A DNA stretch of 14,942 nucleotides from Hydrogenophaga sp. (GTDB taxonomy: Bacteria > Pseudomonadota > Gammaproteobacteria > Burkholderiales > Burkholderiaceae_C). Within the stretch, counting starts at the first letter, position 1. Each line of letters begins with the position of its first letter. The DNA lies in contig JAJNQE010000079.1 of assembly GCA_021154985.1 (NCBI GenBank), positions 1 through 14,942 on the forward strand. The letters are read 5' to 3'. The notes below the pieces were generated by a model that did no database searches, was not told where the DNA came from, and saw nothing but the letters and a program-made list of their open reading frames with translations. This document shows positions 12,876-14,942 of the stretch, piece after piece. The translations under genes were made by a program, and so were the position numbers.

Positions 12876-13955
12876 TCACGTGTGGCGATAACGCCAGCGG
12901 TACACCGGCTCGGCCAGCACCAGCACCGCCACCAGGCGGCAGACCTGGAAGGCGGTGACCACGGGCACGCCGAGTTGCAACACCTTTGCGGTGATGGCCA
13001 TCTCGGCGATGCCACCAGGCGCCGTGCCCAGCAGCAGGGTGGCCGGGTGCAGGCCGGTGACCTGGGACAAGGCCCAGCCGAACAGCGCACAGATGCCCAT
13101 CATGAAAAAGCTGGCGAAGGCCACCGAGGCCAGCCAGCGCGGAGCCGTGTGCACAAAAGCCGGCGTGAAACGCACGCCCAGGCTCACGCCGATGACCAGC
13201 TGCGCTGCATTGGACAGCGGCTGCGGGATGGCCGACAGGTTCACGCCCGCGAGCGTGATGACCATGGTCACCACCAGAGCGCCCATGAACCACGGGTTGG
13301 CGCGGCCCAGCCACTGCATGAACAGCGCCCCCACCAGCGTGAGGCCGGCGAGCACCAGCAGTCCGGTGGCTTGCACATCGCGCGCGCCCAGCGTGAGCGT
13401 GTCCAGCCCGGTCACGCCCCAGAACTGCAGCGCAAACGGAATGGTGAGGGTGACCAGCAGCACCCGCAGGCTGTGTGCGGCGGCCACCAGGTCGGTGCGG
13501 GCGCCCTGGCGCTCGGCGATCAGCGTCATCTCCGACGCCCCGCCGATGGCGCCGGCAAAGTAGGTGGTGCTGAGCAACTGCGAGGGCGTGAGGTGGGCCA
13601 GATGCGCCGCATGCAACCTGCGCAACCAGGCGCCGAACCCCAGGCCCAGCAGCAAGGCCCACGCGATGCCCAGCGCAATCGCCCACCACAGGCTGGCCAC
13701 CAGTGCGCCCACAGCGGGCGTGAAATACAAGCCCAGTGCGGTGCCGATCACCCACTGGCCGGTGTTGCGAAACGGCGCCCAGCTCTCGGTGGGCGCGCCC
13801 AGCACCGACACCAGCGACGTTGCCAGCAGCGGGCCGATCATCCAGGGAATGGGGGTGCGCAGCCACACACACACAAGCGCGGCAGCCAGGGCGAGCAGGA
13901 GGGTGAGGACAACACGCGGCCACGACGATGGGCCGACAGCAGGCAAGGAAGGCAC
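12876..13955 (-). CDS. AbrB-family integral membrane protein (putative transporter)
   Basis: A roughly 359-residue polytopic protein with about 10 hydrophobic segments arranged as two repeats, the so-called AbrB duplication. Repeat signatures are TPIPWMIGPLLAT and YFAGAIGGASEMTLIAERQG in the first half, and ANPWFMGALVVT and LLGTAPGGIAEMAITAKVL in the second: paired Gly-Gly-X-Ser/Ala-Glu-Met motifs. The family is sometimes misnamed ammonia monooxygenase; the E. coli member AbrB is a putative regulator/transporter. The substrate is unknown. The start is uncertain: the frame stays open far upstream through the ChaN gene, but family similarity begins near GTG 13955. GTG 13976 and ATG 14012 are alternatives, and none has a strong ribosome site. 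It is divergent from the ChaN-like gene. Confidence 0.82.
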   Translation of the reverse strand: MPSLPAVGPSSWPRVVLTLLLALAAALVCVWLRTPIPWMIGPLLATSLVSVLGAPTESWAPFRNTGQWVIGTALGLYFTPAVGALVASLWWAIALGIAWALLLGLGFGAWLRRLHAAHLAHLTPSQLLSTTYFAGAIGGASEMTLIAERQGARTDLVAAAHSLRVLLVTLTIPFALQFWGVTGLDTLTLGARDVQATGLLVLAGLTLVGALFMQWLGRANPWFMGALVVTMVITLAGVNLSAIPQPLSNAAQLVIGVSLGVRFTPAFVHTAPRWLASVAFASFFMMGICALFGWALSQVTGLHPATLLLGTAPGGIAEMAITAKVLQLGVPVVTAFQVCRLVAVLVLAEPVYRWRYRHT

Positions 13956-14010
13956 TCGGTTACTGGTGTGATGCACCCGCCACGCGCGGCAGGCCACGTA
14001 GTATCGGCGC
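13956..14010. promoter_or_regulatory. Very short divergent promoter region
   Basis: Only 55 bp separate the chosen AbrB start from the ChaN start. TAGTAT (13999-14004) resembles a -10 element for the plus strand and would put the transcription start at or next to the A of ATG 14011. No matching -35 is visible. Promoter elements for the minus-strand gene may lie inside the ChaN coding sequence. Confidence 0.35.
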
Positions 14011-14820
14011 ATGAACTGTCGAACCGCTGTCACCCTCGCTGTGTGTGTGGCCCTGCTGGGCGCTTGCGCGCATCCAACGCACCCTTCCGCACCATCCCTG
14101 CTGGAGCGCGTGATGCCCACGCCGGTGCTGCTGCTGGGTGAACAGCACGACGCCCCCGAGCACCAGGCGCTGCAGCGCGACGTGGTGCAAGCGCTGGCGG
14201 CGCGCGGCCAGCTGGGTGCACTGGTGATGGAAATGGCCGAACAAGGCCGCCAGACCACCGGCCTGCCGGCGGACGCCAGCGAAGCGCGCGTGCGCGAGGC
14301 CCTGAACTGGACCGACCAGGGTGGCTGGCCCTGGCCGGTGTACAGCGCGGTGGTGATGGCGGCGGTGCGCGCCGGCGTACCGGTGCTGGGAGGCGACCTG
14401 CCGCGCAGCCAGATGCGCACCGCCATGGCCACCGATGCGCTGGAGGGCCGCATCGGCAGCGCGGTCTTGCAGGAACAGCGCCAGGGCATCCGCGAGGGCC
14501 ACTGCGACCTGCTGCCCGAGAGCCAGATCGCGCCGATGACCCGCATCCAGCTCGCGCGCGACGACACCATGGCACGCACCGTGGCGGCGGCTGTGGCCAA
14601 GGCCGGCGCGGGCAAGACCGTGGTGCTGGTGGCCGGCAACGGCCATGTGCGCCGCGACCTGGGCGTGCCCTTGTACCTGCCGAAAGAGCTGGCGTACCGC
14701 GTGGTGATAGCGCAGGCCGGCACCTCCAGAACAGTGCCACCGGCCGACGTGGTGTGGCCCACACCCGCACAACCCCCGCGCGATCACTGCGCTGAACTGC
14801 GACAGCAGTTCAAGCGCTGA
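14011..14820 (+). CDS. ChaN-family lipoprotein
   Basis: A 269-residue exported lipoprotein. The signal peptide ends in the lipobox LLGAC with lipidated C19. The mature part has the ChaN/Tiki-superfamily pattern: VLLLGEQHDAPEHQ (39-52), a VMEM strand, REGHCDLLPESQIAPM around 167-182 followed by TRIQLARDDTMA, and VVLVAGNGHVRRDLGVP near 210-226. Campylobacter ChaN binds haem as a dimer and is linked to iron uptake; the wider superfamily has Glu/His metal sites like the GEQHD motif here. Haem or metal handling is therefore possible but unproven, and no iron-uptake gene is adjacent. There is no Shine-Dalgarno site before ATG 14011; TAGTAT at 13999-14004 is placed for a possible leaderless transcript. 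The stop lies 9 bp from the convergent aminotransferase gene. Confidence 0.85.
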   Translation: MNCRTAVTLAVCVALLGACAHPTHPSAPSLLERVMPTPVLLLGEQHDAPEHQALQRDVVQALAARGQLGALVMEMAEQGRQTTGLPADASEARVREALNWTDQGGWPWPVYSAVVMAAVRAGVPVLGGDLPRSQMRTAMATDALEGRIGSAVLQEQRQGIREGHCDLLPESQIAPMTRIQLARDDTMARTVAAAVAKAGAGKTVVLVAGNGHVRRDLGVPLYLPKELAYRVVIAQAGTSRTVPPADVVWPTPAQPPRDHCAELRQQFKR

Positions 14821-14829
14821 AATGCAGGC

Positions 14830-14942
14830 TCAGGCCGCCCGCCTGATCGCGTCGGCCAACGTGCTGACCATGGTTTCGATCTGCGATTTCTCGACGATGT
14901 AGGGCGGCGCGAACACGAGGTTCTCGCCCGCGTTGCGCACCA
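14830..14942 (-). CDS. C-terminal end of a class III aminotransferase (partial)
   Basis: The last 36 codons before TGA read VRNAGENLVFAPPYIVEKSQ and then IETMVSTLADAIRRAA. The pattern R-x-x-G-(D/E)-x-(L/I)-x-(F/L)-x-P-P-h-h-(I/V)-x-x-x-(Q/E)-I, followed by a final amphipathic helix, is the usual end of PLP-dependent class III (omega/ornithine-type) aminotransferases. The catalytic Lys and PLP site lie outside the window, so the substrate cannot be told. Confidence 0.75.
   Translation of the reverse strand, partial: VRNAGENLVFAPPYIVEKSQIETMVSTLADAIRRAA

Noticed and set aside
13956..14762. An N-terminal extension of the AbrB-type gene running through the whole ChaN gene.
   Set aside because: The extension is Ser/Arg/Ala-rich and antisense to a clear lipoprotein gene; family similarity begins near 13955.

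Overview
The window is a stretch of ordinary, gene-dense, high-GC chromosome from a betaproteobacterium. It most likely comes from the Comamonadaceae (Hydrogenophaga/Acidovorax-like). The order is supported by a PhaM-type polyhydroxybutyrate (PHB) granule protein, a DUF3567 protein (a family I know from Burkholderiales), a DUF3108 protein behind an IclR regulator, a short ProQ/FinO protein with a basic N-terminus, and a TTCGACAAGCTCAGG-type palindromic intergenic repeat. I see no transposase, integrase, phage gene, CRISPR array, tRNA or rRNA.

Layout. 1-151 (+) is the C-terminal tail of a response-regulator receiver domain. 152-2961 (-) is a likely two-gene lipid operon: a CREST-superfamily (alkaline ceramidase-like) integral-membrane hydrolase, then a fusion of an LplT-like MFS transporter and a PlsC-type acyltransferase. 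A helix-turn-helix regulator (3102-3833, +) reads away from it, followed by a ProQ/FinO RNA chaperone (3903-4649, +). 4653-7948 (-) is a three-gene unit: an atypical enoyl-CoA hydratase-fold protein, PhaM, and a FIST-domain sensor protein. Divergent from it, behind a perfect FNR/ANR-type box (8002-8015), is a TraR/DksA zinc-finger protein, followed by a VOC-fold (glyoxalase-like) protein.

The VOC gene and a fumarylacetoacetate hydrolase gene (8978-9988, -) converge on a nested palindromic repeat. An IclR regulator (10157-11038, +) is divergent from the hydrolase and overlaps, by ATGA, a membrane-anchored DUF3108 protein (11035-12294). A lone DUF3567 gene (12447-12731) is followed by three consecutive hairpins, the last a good intrinsic terminator. 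Then come an AbrB-type membrane protein (12876-13955, -), a divergent ChaN-like lipoprotein (14011-14820, +), and the C-terminal tail of a class III aminotransferase (14830-14942, -).

How the genes may work together. The most interesting parts are two small gene groups and several non-coding elements. The CREST hydrolase keeps all five ACER-type active-site residues at the expected spacing and sits 32 bp upstream of a transporter-acyltransferase fusion, which suggests a membrane-lipid deacylation, transport and reacylation module. The hydratase-fold/PhaM/FIST unit links PHB granule biology to a ligand-sensing domain and to a hydratase homologue that has lost both canonical catalytic glutamates. 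These links are inferences from order and residues; no homology search was possible.
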